Assembly (NCBI RefSeq): GCF_905220565.1
Contig: NC_059402.1
Location: 13,393,501 to 13,457,500, forward strand
Reading direction: 5' to 3'
Origin: Melitaea cinxia
Taxonomy: Eukaryota > Arthropoda > Insecta > Lepidoptera > Nymphalidae
DNA: 64,000 nt
Shown here: one piece after another, positions 1 through 12,387 of the stretch
Layout: each line of letters begins with the position of its first letter
Position numbering within the stretch: the stretch's first letter is position 1
The notes under the pieces: generated by a model
The model's database searches: none
What the model saw: only the letters and a program-made list of their open reading frames with translations
Told to the model about the DNA's origin: nothing
Translations under genes and position numbers: made by a program

Positions 1-559
1 TTTTAATTTTTTTTTTTTTTCTATCAAATTTAATGGCTTTATCACAAGAGCGATTATGACGCCCTGGTTAAGAGTCTTAGATTAATTATTACATTACATT
101 ATCCACTAACTTATATTAATTTATGGCCTACAAGAGAGGGTGCTTGAAGGTGCAAAAAGAAAAAATCGAATACATCTAAAAGTTAAAAAACAATTAAACT
201 TAAATTAGGTAACTTGAATGCATCAGAAAAAAGTTGTAAGAATATTTTGTTATAATTACATAAATCACAAAGTTTATTTGTTGTGGGGTCTACGTAACAT
301 TACCTGCTAAGCTAAGTTACCTACCACAAAAAGGAACAGTCGACCATTTATGTAAAAAAATAATAATAATAAGTGCCTAATGGCATACAAGGAAGAGTCG
401 AAGGTCAAATAAAAGTGTTTATCTATCTCAAATGGACGCAAAAATTGTTTGTTGGTAATATTCTACATAAATGAATCAGAAGATCGTTTAACGTAAATTC
501 AACAGTTAGTAAAAGTTTTCACGAGTGTCAAAAAAATATTATTTTTCTTAAATACACCT
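1..559. other. AT-rich DNA, nothing recognised
   Basis: Only homopolymer and AT-rich sequence is visible. No reading frame of note, no tRNA-like box pair and no repeat shared with the rest of the window was seen. Confidence 0.6.
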
Positions 560-870
560 CAGCCTGTAATATCCCACTGCTGAGCACATGCCTCTTTCCC
601 CATGTAGGAGAAGGATCAAAGCTTAATCCACCACGCTGCTCCAATGCGGATATATTCCCTACTATGAGTAACGATCGCTATCAGGTGTACATGATAACAA
701 CCGACGGCTTAACGTGCTCCCCGAAGCACGGTGGGGAGACCCACAAGGACCAGACCGGAAATAAATACTTATATAAACACAAAAATCCACTCCGAGCGGA
801 AATCGAATCCGCGACCGTCGGTGTTTAGGCGCCTTCGAGACGGCACACGCATCATTAAACCAACGCGGTT
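560..870 (-). mobile_element. SINE-A copy, variant head (type 2)
   Basis: A tRNA-derived SINE read on the minus strand. The 3' body (plus-strand start CAGCCTGTAATATCCCACTG) is shared with copies at 13.0, 20.4, 51.6 and 59.2 kb. The 5' end is a tRNA-like promoter with a B-box-like GATTCGATTTCC (minus strand, near 800-815). This head differs from that of the 51.6 and 59.2 kb copies, although the body downstream is the same. No clear target-site duplication is visible. The 71-residue reading frame across it is a shadow. Confidence 0.8.
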
Positions 871-2135
871 TCTTCACTATACGTAATACTATTTTTTAAA
901 CAATTTTTCAATTATTTTAATTTTACAATCCACTTTTTTCATTTCCATTCAATATAAAATATTAAATAATTTTTATTCATTCATTCATTTGGTAAAACAA
1001 TTTTATTTATTTTTTTCTGAATGAAAATAGTCACTCATTCACAACCATTCTATTAAAAATAAGAAATTTAATTATGTTAATTCATGTATCGTAAAGTTGC
1101 TTAATCATACACACTTGACATTGACATGTACAAGAGTTATTGAAAGTTGAAAAGTTTTCTTGACCTTTTCGTTAAATCATGCATTTATTATTCAAATAGA
1201 ATAACATTAATTACAGTAAATTAATTAATTACTCTATACTAAAAAAAAGTTTAAAATGTTGTTTGATTGTCGGTTAATTCAAATATTTAATATATTTTTA
1301 TACTTATGTTTGAAAAATTGAATGAAACGTTAGCTAGACTCTTAATTAAAAGATTAACTATATAGAGAAAAAACCCGCTGAGTTATTTAAAAAAATACAA
1401 CACTATTATAAGCATGAATTCGTTTTTCCTAAGTAAATCAGAATTTCGTAATTCTCACGTAGTTTTGAGACACGAAGCCAGAACTCGGCCTTTTATTCTA
1501 ACCAGTTTTACGTCTTAAAAAGCAAACAAAAGCACTAGGATCTAGTTTTATATTACAAAAATAGCTTTGACAAAACAATGAAACAAATAAATGTCAAGCA
1601 CTTTCCATACACTCAGTAAAAAATTATGAACTAAGTAACACACGTAAAAACTGCAGTCGAATTGAGATCCTTCTCCTTTTTCGAAGTTGACTAAAAATGT
1701 ATTGAACACCTTTACATCACAACATTCCATATCGATACGTTTTCTGAATATTAAATAAATTGTAAAGGTCACACCGAACGTTGCGTGACTGTTAGACGCT
1801 CGATAATATTGCTCTAATATCATATTCTGTAATAACCTTTTGTAATGATTGTTTTGTTTTATTTAAACAAATTTAAAACGGGTCCATTTATTATCCTAAA
1901 TAAACAGCGAAGTAAACACATTGCCTGTTGTACACATTTCTATTTTTGTTTTTTTTTTCATGCATATTTTATGTTACATGTATTGTTCTATTTTTCGATT
2001 AGTTCAGACTTACCTTATATTATACCTAATTATTCTAAATAAAAATACCAGTATATTTAAAATACTATGTATTTAAAAGAAAATTAAAGAATTCTTTGAA
2101 ACCTGCCAAATTCTGCCACTTTTTTTAATTCTTAT
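871..2135. other. AT-rich DNA, nothing recognised
   Basis: A short ATTC run lies near 976-990. Reading frames such as the 91-residue minus-strand frame at 1548-1823 look like chance frames with no recognisable domain. Confidence 0.55.
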
Positions 2136-2320
2136 CTGGACCAGACCCGGTCCTGATCCAGTCTGCCTTACCATACTTGATTACATTTTACATCAGGCTA
2201 TGCTAATCTGGACCAGACCTGGTCCTCATGCAGTTATGCCTCACCATACTTGATTATATTTTACATCAGGCTATCCTGGTCTGGACCAGACCTGGTCCTG
2301 ATAGGGTTTGCCGGATCTGG
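2136..2320. repeat. 72-73-bp tandem repeat with internal palindromes
   Basis: The motif CTGGACCAGACCTGGTCC recurs at 2136 (one base changed), 2208 and 2281, so the period is 72-73 bp with about 2.5 units. Each unit also carries ACCATACTTGATTA followed by TTTTACATCAGGCTA. The motif is self-complementary (GGACCA/TGGTCC with a 4-base loop), so each unit could form a small hairpin. Degenerate CCTGATC/CTGGTC words continue to about 2400. The family is not recognised. Confidence 0.8.
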
Positions 2321-2400
2321 CATGCCTCATTCTGTCCTGATCCGTTCCACTCATGATCTGGTTGAGCCTGACTTTTTTTCTAGTCTGGATCATTGTGACA

Positions 2401-4558
2401 CGAGAATTTTATTTATAAGATGTATATGTCAAATATAATAAAAATACTTATAATTCAAATACAATAAATCATATATTTTGTTAATTTTTCTAATATATAT
2501 AATGCCAGACTAATTTTATAAATGTTTTCAAAGGTTTTCAAAAAAATCTAAGCTTATAAATTTGGCTTCTTATTAGAAATTAATTTACGTTAAATATTAT
2601 ATACATAAATACTGGATCCCCAAACACATCATGAAATTTCATTTAAATGAATAAAAAAATTAAAATCCCATTTAATATTTTTGGTACAAACAGTGGCGAC
2701 GACGTCGTTTGTCGTTGGCGTTCATGTTAGAAGGTAATAACCAAAAATTTATGAGTACACCAATAAAATAAAAAAATTGAAAATATTCATAACACGACTA
2801 TTTGCTAAACTACACTGACTAAGTGAAACAAAGTTTTTAAGAGACGCTGTAGCTAATATAAACAGCCTCAAACTTAGGTAAAGTACAAGAAAAATTATCG
2901 GAAAACATTTTTATTTTTAAATATTTTTAACAGATTCCTAACTACATAGTATTATATTGTCATGTTTAATCTACTGAATGAAATATTATTCACTGGGTGT
3001 TTATCTAATTATTGACAAAGAAGTGATAAAATGAAATGTGGAAAAAAATATCTAGTGCTTTTCGTTACAAATAGACTTTATAACATTAACTACGGTTTTA
3101 GGAGGTTACCAATTTTTATCTAATAATACTTAATAGTTACGTTCAAGTTATTTGAGTATTTTATCCACGATGATGCCTTAGATGAATCAAAATGTTATAA
3201 GGATGTTATTTGCCGTTCCCGTGCGCATACAATCAACTGTTAAAAATACAATTGATGTGATAAACAGTGCAGTAAAAATAATTAACAGTTTAACAGTGCA
3301 TTGCGATTCTAAAGTAATAATACTAAAGTATAAAAGTACACTATTATAAAAATATGACAAACACCTTTTCCGTTTTTACTCTTTTTTTGCAGTAATTTAT
3401 TCGTCATACTTGTTTTTTTTATATTGAAATGATCAAAATTAAAATTCAGCTGTATTAATTAATGTAAATAATGAAAATTATTCGTTTGGTACCGATAATT
3501 TTACCCAAAAGAATTACCATTTACAAACAATGTTCGCCGAAGTTACTTTATTACAATATCGTAATTGGGCTCACGTTTCCATTACTTTTAAAATAGTAAG
3601 GGTCATTGACCGCTTTTATTATTATATAATATTTTGTTATCGTTATTGGACATTTTTATATATAGATGTTGAATTACAACGTAAAACTTCTTTAAATATG
3701 TATGAAAGAATTTACTGTATGAAAATTAATCATTAATGGCCCAAATTTTGAATGGGTGGCCTTCTGGTCGAAATTTAGAAGCTTTAATTAGTCTAAAATA
3801 TATATTTTACCATCAGTTCCAAAACTCACTTCACGTATTCTTACACTTAACCTTATGGTATTGTATAGACGACATACTTTTATTTTACCAAAATAACATT
3901 GTTATTGTGTTGTTGTTGTATTTGAATATTGCATGTTTCTTTAAATATTTAAGTAGTTATTATTAATAGTCGCTGTCACTCAATTCGCAAAATGACTTTA
4001 GCTAAATAGATACATGCCAAAATATAAAACACATAACATGTATATCACATAAGTATGTACAAAAAAAATAATTTACTGTAGAAGATAAGAGAAAATTTTC
4101 ATCTCCCAGAGGGGTGAAAATATTAGGATAAAAGTTTGGATATCATAGAGATTGTCATCATTATAGATGTTGTCTCTTGAGCAATTTCCACTGCCTGTAG
4201 GTTGTGTACTTCTTTAATAAAAGCAACCCAAAAAGTATTTACATAATTATAATTCTGTATATAAATACGTGAAGCAAAAACTTTGTACCCCTTTTTAAGA
4301 AAAATACTTGGACAAAGGATTGATGAGATTTCGCACACTTCTAGCTTATATAGAGAAGTAGTGCAGTAAGCTGCTTTTTTTTAAAGTAGATAAAAGATAG
4401 ATTAAATGAATAAAAAAACACTATGCACGCTACCATCTATTTGACACACACGCATATAAACTCTTTTGGTTCTTATTATAGAAGTATAGTCTTTGACAAC
4501 AGAACCTTAATAATATTCAAACAATACTACTATACTAAACAATCTTAATATATATAAA
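2401..4558. other. AT-rich DNA, nothing recognised
   Basis: No repeat or gene is identified. Reading frames of 68-76 residues near 3530-3966 are rich in Tyr, Phe, Ile and Leu, as expected for chance frames in AT-rich DNA. Confidence 0.5.
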
Positions 4559-4741
4559 TCTCGTGTCACAATGTTTGTCCTCAATGGACTCCTAAACCAC
4601 TTAACCGATTATAATAAAATTCGCACACCATGTGCAGTTCGATCCAACTTAAAAGATAGGCTATATTTTATTTTGATATATTATGTTATTATTATATTTC
4701 AGGAAAAAATAAGGTGATACGAAGTTCGCCAGGTCAGCTAG
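4559..4741 (+). mobile_element. Short non-autonomous Helitron
   Basis: It begins TCTCGTGTCACAATG after an A and ends GAAGTTCGCCAGGTCAGCTAG before a T. These fit the Helitron rules: TC start, CTRR end, insertion between A and T, no target-site duplication. Similar ends are seen at 51.27-51.45 kb. It carries no coding sequence and so would depend on an autonomous Helitron's Rep/helicase. Confidence 0.7.
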
Positions 4742-4849
4742 TAATATTATAATTTAAAAATTAATTATGGTCGAATTTCGACCACTAGGCGACCACTATG
4801 CTTAACATTCACAAATAATCATTTGTTATTAAGATAGGCAACTCAATGC

Positions 4850-5034
4850 CTCACTGATTGGTATCGACTATCGTACTCTCTGAGGTAAGGTGGGAAGGAC
4901 CCACAGGACAGACATCCAAACCGGAAATAAATTTTTGTACTAATAAAAATATCCATCCTAAGCGGGAATCGTAACAGTAAACTGTGGTGTTTTAGGCGAT
5001 TACACGCACCTCTGCACTAGGGCGGTATTTTCTT
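4850..5034 (-). mobile_element. Degenerate SINE-A copy, type 2 head
   Basis: A plus-strand match to GGACCCACAGGACAGACATCC and the AAACCGGAAATAAAT linker places it with the 560 and 13,047 copies. The distal 3' body is eroded. The tRNA-like head lies at about 4965-5034. Confidence 0.6.
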
Positions 5035-5074
5035 GATAATGTACTAATAAATATATATACATCGAAACTGGGAA

Positions 5075-5135
5075 TCGAACTCAGAACTTCAGGAGCAGAA
5101 AGTATCTCCAACTGCGTTAAGGGGTAAGTCTTATA
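5075..5135 (-). mobile_element. SINE-B tRNA-like head fragment
   Basis: On the minus strand there is a B-box-like GAGTTCGATTCCC, preceded by a tRNA-like arm with CTTTCTGCTCC. The same head occurs at 17.7, 19.8, 35.9 and 45.2 kb. Only the head is recognisable here. Confidence 0.55.
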
Positions 5136-7281
5136 TAACAATAAAGAAAATATGTTAATATTCTTGCTTAAATAAACAATGTACCTCAAACATTTACAAG
5201 TCATGGAGGTCTTTGTCTCTTTATAAAGCAATCCTAATTTGAAAGTGAAATGTTGATTGATTAGCGGGCCTTCTGTAACTGACAACTGAATGCGAAATCA
5301 AGCGATCATGAAAACATTTTTTTCACAACATTTATAAATAAATCTACCTAAATAGAATTTAAATAATTAATATTATAGATACGAAAGATTTTTCGGTATT
5401 TATATTTTTTTATTCAGACGAAACTAGTAGTTATATTACAATAAATAACAGGCAGTCTAGTAATGTTTGTGTACTTTTGTACTTTGGATATCCGTCACTT
5501 TGATATTCTAGTGATCTGTAGTCCGTATCCAGTCTTCACTGGAGATTTTGTCCAGATCATCAGTTCAGCAAGCAGGACAATGCCTAATACTATTAACTGA
5601 AACACGCTATTTACTTCCATTAAAAGGTTGGTAAGGGCGGACAAAACTCAGATTTAATAAACGAAAATTCTTAGTTTTCTAATGGCTACGTGAATTTAAC
5701 TCGTTATAATGAATTACCTTTTTCCCGATTTCGTCCCGTGACCATGGTTGCTGTAAAGTATCCGAGACGTGGGGCATCTAAAATACATAATAAACTGCGA
5801 TAAAATTCGGAAAAATTGTTTCATTACCTATAATTATTCTTAGTGCTTGCAATACCTACTACCCCGATTGGTCCATTTATGTGACTACCTATGATGCCAC
5901 ATAGCTAGCAGCAGAGTGTACAGTTAGAGGCTAAACAAAACCGACATACGAATGGTCGGTAAAAAAATAGGAGTAAAATTGTGTAATTGTTTAAATAGAT
6001 AATTTTGACCGTCAAGTTAAAAAAAAAGTTAGATACAAAACATATCACATGAGAAAAGTTTAGCCGTATACAATCAAAAGTTCCAGGAACACAATACGTA
6101 GTGACCGGAAACGGAACATTTTGAACAAATTTCCAGTCAACAATTACCTTCCACGAATTTTCCATCGAAATATTCACAGATATAATGAAAATCGTGCGTG
6201 ATTATTCATAATTTTCTCAATTCCTTTGTAACTTTTTTTAGATATTTTAAAGGTATTTTTACGGTCGTTTGATTTACAGTGGATGGTCTCAGGTGTATTT
6301 CGGTGAATGTTTTACATTACGTTTTTACGACTTCGTAACGTATAAAGGCCTTGTCTTTCCAGCGTTATTCATGCTCATTGTCAAAATGTCAATATCAAAA
6401 GAGACTTGGTAATTTTATGACTGATTCAAAATTCTTTTTAGCGTATAATTTGTAGGCCATTTTTGAACTGTCACGATACAATATTTCTATGGTAAAAAAT
6501 TATTATCAATCAAAATGAATAAGGTTTTTGCTTCTGTTAGTGCAACACCGTAATTTTTTCGAAAATATTAACTGGCTATGAGTTGTTTGAATGGTAATAG
6601 GAAGACGATTACTATTGGAATGGTAAAAAATTATTTGTTGAACACAAGTCAAGCCATAAAGTTAAAATTCGTATATAGCATATTAATTTTACAAAGCTAA
6701 TTCATAATAGTGAATTTTTATTTATATAAAATTTACTAAGCCTTCCATTCGTCTTACCGTGTTGAAAGATATAACATACATACACATATATGTGTGTGTG
6801 TGTGTGTGTGTGTAAGTATTAACAATTAATTCTGTAGTTATTTTGCTTCAATACCAAAGTATAACGTTTCAAAACTTCAAATATTTCCATTCATCAATGT
6901 CAAAGTCAAGAACTTTGTTGTGAGTTATGTTTTGGCACTTGCATTACTATGTGTAGAACTAAAAGCTATCGGAAAAGCAAATCTCTAATACCAAAGAATT
7001 CTTATAATATTTAAGCATAAAATGACCACAAAACTCAATTCTCAATCTCATTGTATCCTAAGTCTAGAGTTAATTTAAAATAAATGTTTAATTAGAAATA
7101 TTTCAAAAGCAAAATAAAAAAAAAATATCGAAGCCTTTTATACAAGCCTATTTTTTATATGTTAAGTTAGATTAAATGTAATTAAATTAAACGTATAAAA
7201 AAATATATATCGAAAAGACACCCATTTGACACTTCATTAAAAATACCAATTAATGTACCAAGATCAAAATTGATCAAAGTG
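5136..7281. other. AT-rich DNA with one TG microsatellite
   Basis: Apart from the TG run listed separately, no gene or shared repeat was recognised. Confidence 0.5.
6788..6814. repeat. (TG)n microsatellite
   Basis: About 13 TG dinucleotides follow an ATATATG stretch. Confidence 0.9.
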
Positions 7282-7560
7282 ACCAGACGCCGACTGAGGT
7301 AGGGCACAGCAGGAAATTTCCTGCTCTAAATATGGAGCAGCCCGACTGGGGTACTCAACTTTACAGAAGATCTAAATAATGCTGTTTTCAAGCAGTGTTG
7401 TGTTCCTGTTGGTGAGTAAGGTGATCAGAGGTCCTGGGGAAATTGGGAATCGGCAACGCGTTTGCTATGCTTCTGGTATTGCAGGCATCTATAAACTACG
7501 ATAATCGCTTACCATCAGGTGAGCCGTGGGCTTGTTTGTAGACCTAGTTACATAAATAAA
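7282..7560 (+). mobile_element. Non-LTR retroelement 3' end (lepidopteran type)
   Basis: The order is ACTGAGGTAGGGCACAGCAGG, then TTCCTGTTGGTGAGTAAGGTG, then CGCTTACCATCAGGTGAGCC, then an ATAAATAAATAAA tail. The minus-strand copy at 24,948-25,232 has the same blocks in reverse order and orientation. The terminal A-rich repeat and the absence of coding sequence fit a LINE 3' UTR or a SINE using a LINE tail. I recall similar tails in many lepidopteran genomes, but the clade is not assigned. Confidence 0.65.
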
Positions 7561-9220
7561 TAAATAAACGATTTTATATATATAATATAAAAATAAATAA
7601 TAAAATCGGCAGACAGTAATTATCGCTTTTAATGTTTGGTTTAAAAATAAACTTTTAAAAGGAAAAATGCTTGTGAACCATTAAGTAATTTTAAATAGCA
7701 TTGAAAATTAGTTAAAAATATTAAATGAGCCTACATATTATCATAAAAATATTGCCATAACCATAAAAAAAGTATAAAAGGTTATTTAAATATTAAAATT
7801 AAAAATTGTGTTTTAACATTAAATATTTCATGTATGTGACAAAAATTAAATTAGATTTTAAATCAAAATGTATTTATTTATAATAACAAGAAATAGAAAT
7901 AAATTTTAAATATTTTTATTATAAAAAGACGGACATCAACCACGGACCAAAGTACAAAAGACTTAAATGTTTGTATTATTTAATATTTAAATATTTTATT
8001 TTTGGTTATTGTGTTAAGTAAAAAAAAAATACTTACTTTTGTCTTCACTTCTGACTTTACCTTCATTTTTCAATATACCTAATATTCTTTCACTCATTTT
8101 ATAGGTAATTTAAATTGTCGAAAACAATTTATTTAAAAAAACTTTATAACTTTTTTAAACCGATCTAAACAATACCTCACTTTTTAAATTAAATAAACAA
8201 ATCACAGTTAATAATTTAACAAAAATAAAAAATAAACAAACTTAATAAATAAAGTAGATTTAATAATATAATAATGAGCGCTTGCGTGTTATATTTCGTA
8301 GCACACGCGCTACGTACGCGACGTGCGGCTACGCCAGTCTACGTCGTAGCACTGACTGCATGAATACAATCCTCGTGTAAGTATTACAAGTAAGTGATTT
8401 AAGTATTGTGATTTATCTGACACTAATAAGATTTTTTTTAAATACATTCGATGAACTTGAGATGGGATATAGGAAACCTTAACTTGGTTACACTACTCAA
8501 TTTTACCTCATTACTACTAACTAAAAAAGGGGGTAAATCGATAACGTAATTGGACATTGGCAAATGAGATATAATATCCCTTTATTTATATATCCCTTTA
8601 TGCATCGTAAACTATATCGTAAACTTTTTTATTAAAATAGCTTTGTATTGTAATGTTTAATGACGATATAGAAATAATGATCTTAATTTAATAATAAAAT
8701 ATTAACGACTAAAAAAATACTAAATTTCAATATCCATTCAAATTCAATTTTCAAATTTTATTAAGTATGTTTTTGTTATAAAATAAACAATTCTCTAGTA
8801 TGAACAGCTATCTTGAGAAAGATTGAGTTGAGCCAACTCGTAACTTAGCGCAATGGTCAAAGGACTGACTGTAGCACCAGTGCACAGGTTTGTTTGTTTT
8901 TACATTGTGTGTGGATTTACACGGACATGTGATTTTATCGTAATAGGGGCTGTCGAATGTGAGGTGTTAATTTATTTATCATTAAAGAGAGTTACATATT
9001 TTTGTTAATGTAAATGTTGCATCTTCCTTTGATTAGTTATATATCAACCATTTTGATATGTACCTTGTTTCATTATGACTTTGACTGATAATAAAAAATA
9101 GTTACGTAATATTTAAGCCGCTATCAAAGCTGACATCTGTACATAATCAAGCCTAAAGTAAGGCTGTTGTTTGTCAAGCAAATACCTCAGCCGAAATAAA
9201 ATTGTATTTTACGCATTTAT
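7561..9220. other. AT-rich DNA with a small GC-rich patch
   Basis: The stretch 8278-8345 is unusually GC-rich and full of ACGT words (GCTACGTACGCGACGTGCGG) but has no recognisable frame. The rest is featureless. Confidence 0.45.
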
Positions 9221-9396
9221 GGTGTTTGTGCAGTCCTTGTGGGTCTGCCCACCGTACCTCAGAGAGCACGTTAAGCCGTCGGTCCCGGTTGTTATCATGT
9301 ACACTATCGTGTTACTCATAGTAGGGAATATGAGCCTTCTCCTACATGGGGAAAGAGGCCTATGCCTAGTAGTGGATATTACAAGGCTGAAGCGAG
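9221..9396 (+). mobile_element. 5'-truncated SINE-A copy
   Basis: It contains the shared body from GTTTGTGCAGTCCTTGTGG to the terminal CAAGGCTGAAGCG. The tRNA-like head is missing. Overlapping reading frames are shadows. Confidence 0.75.
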
Positions 9397-9741
9397 CGAT
9401 ATTTTTATATTTTTGTTGTTATTTATTTTTTATATTTTTTAGGAATTATGTTTTGCTGTTTTTTATTTAACCTAAGCGTTGTACCTACTGATAATAATGA
9501 GAATGAATTAAAAAGAAAATACAATTTGTTATAGTCGTTCGAAATTCATACATTTGCTCATACAAGTAGAATATAAATATTAAGCTTCAATGCACGTATA
9601 TTAGCAATAATATTTATAACGAATTTTTCGATTATTCGATTCGATTTCGATATTCTACAAAATCAAGGCATACCTGTTAAATTTCAAATAAATGTACCCA
9701 TATACTACTACTTAAATAACGTAGCTTTTATTTGTACATTT

Positions 9742-9883
9742 ATAACCGACTTCCAAAAAAGGAGGAGGTTCTCAATTCGACTGTATTTTTTTTTCTTTTT
9801 TTTTAATATATATTACTTCAGAACTTTTGACTGTGTGGAGCGATTTCGACAAATTTTAATCGAAAGGTGGTGTGTGTCATTTT

Positions 9884-9925
<42 letters not shown>
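9742..9925 (+). mobile_element. ACCGACTTC element, 3' half lost
   Basis: It starts AACCGACTTCCAAAAAAGG and continues through the family's GGTGGTGTGTGTCA block. It then breaks off in a TA run at about 9893-9921. It belongs to the family also seen at 14.1, 16.6, 19.8, 29.8, 32.5, 33.1, 55.6, 60.1 and 61.4 kb. Confidence 0.75.
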
Positions 9926-9945
9926 ATAATATAATAAAGAATATG

Positions 9946-10240
9946 AACTAACCCTACGTGAACAGCGAACGCAATGTTATGGGACGTGATCAGAATACAT
10001 TAAATAGTTAATACATGCTATCAGCCTGAAATGTTACGCTAATTCACGTCACGTGACGAGGTGACGTACTGCTCGCGAAATGTAACATCACTTCTCGTCA
10101 CGTCGCTTCGCAATCCTGTTGTCCTATGCGAGCTAAACCACCTCAAAATAGCAAGAATTGTGCAATTTTTGTTGTCAAATTACAACTCAAACTGAGGCAG
10201 CCCTCTAGTGAGCGAATTCACGTAGTTCATTCAACTTCAA
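9946..10240. mobile_element. Possible non-autonomous element with imperfect inverted ends
   Basis: The left end (ATGAACTAACCCTACGTGAA) and the reverse complement of the right end (TGAATGAACTACGTGAATTC) share GAACTA and TACGTGAA in the same order. The interior is richer in GC than its flanks and dense in ACGT/GTGACG words around 10,040-10,110. There is no coding sequence, and I cannot name the family. Confidence 0.35.
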
Positions 10241-10470
10241 CCTACCAGCTTAACTAATATCGTAAAAGAAATGAATTAATTTCGTGATCTTATTTTAGAT
10301 TTACTAATATTTTTTTTTATTTTTTTATTAGGTTAGCAAACAGTTGCTTATACTTATTCATAAATATTTAACATTGAGAAATAATATATCGTATCTATAC
10401 AAATACAGAAGAATGTATATGATCGTCACATCTCTGAGACATTCTTTCCGCAATGCCTAAAGTCCAAGGA

Positions 10471-10695
10471 TTCGATCAATGCAACCTATCAGTCATGACA
10501 TACGGAGCCGAGACGTGGAATTTGATGGTGGAGCTAGCCCACCGACTGCATGTGAGAGCTATGGAGAGGTATAGATCTCGGGATCTCACAAAAGGACAAG
10601 GTCCGAAATAAGACTATCCGACAGAAGACCAAAGTAAATGACATAACTCAAAAGTGTAGGAACAAAACTCAACTATTTTATCGTGGTAAGTGCCG
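10471..10695 (+). pseudogene. RTE-like LINE reverse transcriptase relic
   Basis: In one frame from 10,471 the peptide contains VMTYGAETWNL followed by RLHV and RAMERY. After frame shifts it continues with KTKVNDITQK near 10,630-10,660. This order (TYGAETW, RAMER, RTKVTDI) is typical of the C-terminal end of RTE-clade reverse transcriptases in insects. At least one stop and two frame changes break it, so it is a dead fragment of about 75 residues. A short SINE-C-like tail (GCCGTTGAGTGTGAG) follows. Confidence 0.6.
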
Positions 10696-10719
10696 TTGAG
10701 TGTGAGTTGTTTATTTATT

Positions 10720-11737
10720 TATTATTTTTTTCGTAACACAACTTTCAATATTTTTATTGAATAAATTTATAAGCGGCCTACATACGAACAAGAAACGAAA
10801 TTTACCCTAACGAGGTCTAACGCGTAACATTTAGAATGAAAAGTCAACGGTTTGAGCAGATGTTGGTTCTAGTTTTTCTGTGTTGTTAGCGTGTACCCCA
10901 GTTTTTATTACAGAGTAATTTCAACCAGAGGCTTACTGTCTTTTTTCCGTAGTAAAATTTAGTGTCCACCTCTTTTTTCATTTTGTCTACAAGAAAATTA
11001 GTCTCCTTGGCTCCGACATCGTATTGAGGTTATTAAAGTACGGAGTCAATCCTTGGAGTCTTTTTATAGTTTCATATCATTAGTCTGGGGAAAATTAAAT
11101 CCTAATCCGGGCCAAAATACTACTATATTACTGGGAGTATAATGTAAAGAAATAAACTGTGCTATATAATGTTAAATGTGAAGGTTTTAATGAACTTGGT
11201 AAGTTAAAATTTTCATAATAAAACGACGAATCGACGACGTCATGATATAAACTATACGATTAATATTAAAATCAATTAACGATAGGGGAAGATATTGCAT
11301 TCAATACATCACAACTATTATTTAAAAAATCTGCATTTCTTAGCGAGGTAAAGTAATAGAATAAATTAACTAAATAACAAATCTATAATTTTAGAGCCTT
11401 GTTTAAATAATATCAATAGTTGATCAAAATGTTTTCTTAATGACCGTATGTTTAAATATATATTTATACACTCCTCTGTATAAACTATAAGTGTACGAAA
11501 TTTTATACTCCTCCGTCCGCTCAATTTTCGTAAGGGGTACAAAGTTTTTGCTTCACACATATAGATATTAATAGGATGTTGGAGTTGTAGCTGGCTCCAT
11601 AGCTTTAGCTTTGTTTTGTATTATTCAATGTCCATCATGGATGAACTCAAAAACTACTGGGCAGAAACATTCTTTCACCACGAGATTGCTACTTTATCAC
11701 TGAGTGACAAACTTGAATGAATGAAACTGAAAAATGA
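10720..11737. other. AT-rich DNA, nothing recognised
   Basis: No repeat or gene is recognised. The 64-residue minus-strand frame at 11,366-11,560 looks like chance. Confidence 0.5.
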
Positions 11738-12387
11738 AAAAAACCGGCCAAGAGCGAGTCGGACTCGCGCACTGAGGGTACCGTACATACAAAATTATCA
11801 AAAATATTTTTCTTATATGATCGTGTATATAACGATTGCCACTAACGTTACCTTATATTTCCTCCCTTTGTTTTTTTTTCTTAATGTGAATTTTACTAAT
11901 ACTCAATTTTTCACACCTACAAACGTCTGCTCTTGTACGTCCTAAAGTAGGCTGGTAGAGAATGCTTTTAGCATTAAGCCTGCCTTTTGTACAATTTTTT
12001 ATTGTTGTATTGTGCATTAAAAGTATAAATGAATAAATAAATAAATAAATGTAACAAAGAATTTATGATTTTCGCAATTTTTCCTTTACTGTGCTATAAG
12101 ACATTGCTTCGTACCAAATTTCAAGATTCTGAGTTCACGATAAAAACCCTGTAGGTCCCATTGCTAGTGCCGAAATTTACAGCATAAACGGCTGCATCTT
12201 TTGAATTCGTTGGTTTAGAAGTTTGATTTTATCACAGCTTCAAGGGACAGTAGACCTGAGTATTTGGTATGAATTTCAGCTTGATACGTTTACTCGTTCC
12301 TAAGAAAAAGGGTATTGACAGACAGACAGACAAAAAAGTGATTCTATAAGGATTCAATTTTTCCTTTTGAGGTACGGAACCCTAAAA
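11738..12387 (+). mobile_element. CGGACTCGCG-type non-autonomous element, with nested insertion
   Basis: The left end carries ACCGGCCAAGAGCGAGTCGG and GGACTCGCGCACTGAGGG. The right end carries GACAGACAGACAGAC and then GGTACGGAACCCTAAAA. The GGTACCGTAC near the left end and GTACGGAACC at the right end form imperfect inverted repeats. A second copy without the insertion lies at 39,870-40,312. The interior is split by the LINE tail at 11,946-12,052. No coding capacity is present. Confidence 0.65.
11946..12052 (+). mobile_element. LINE 3' tail nested in the CGGACTCGCG element
   Basis: GTAGGCTGGTAGAGAATGC is followed by AAGCCTGCCTTTTGTAC and an AAATAAATAAATAAAT tail. An inverted, diverged copy is at 47,175-47,310. 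Only the 3' UTR survives, as expected from severe 5' truncation during target-primed reverse transcription. Confidence 0.6.
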
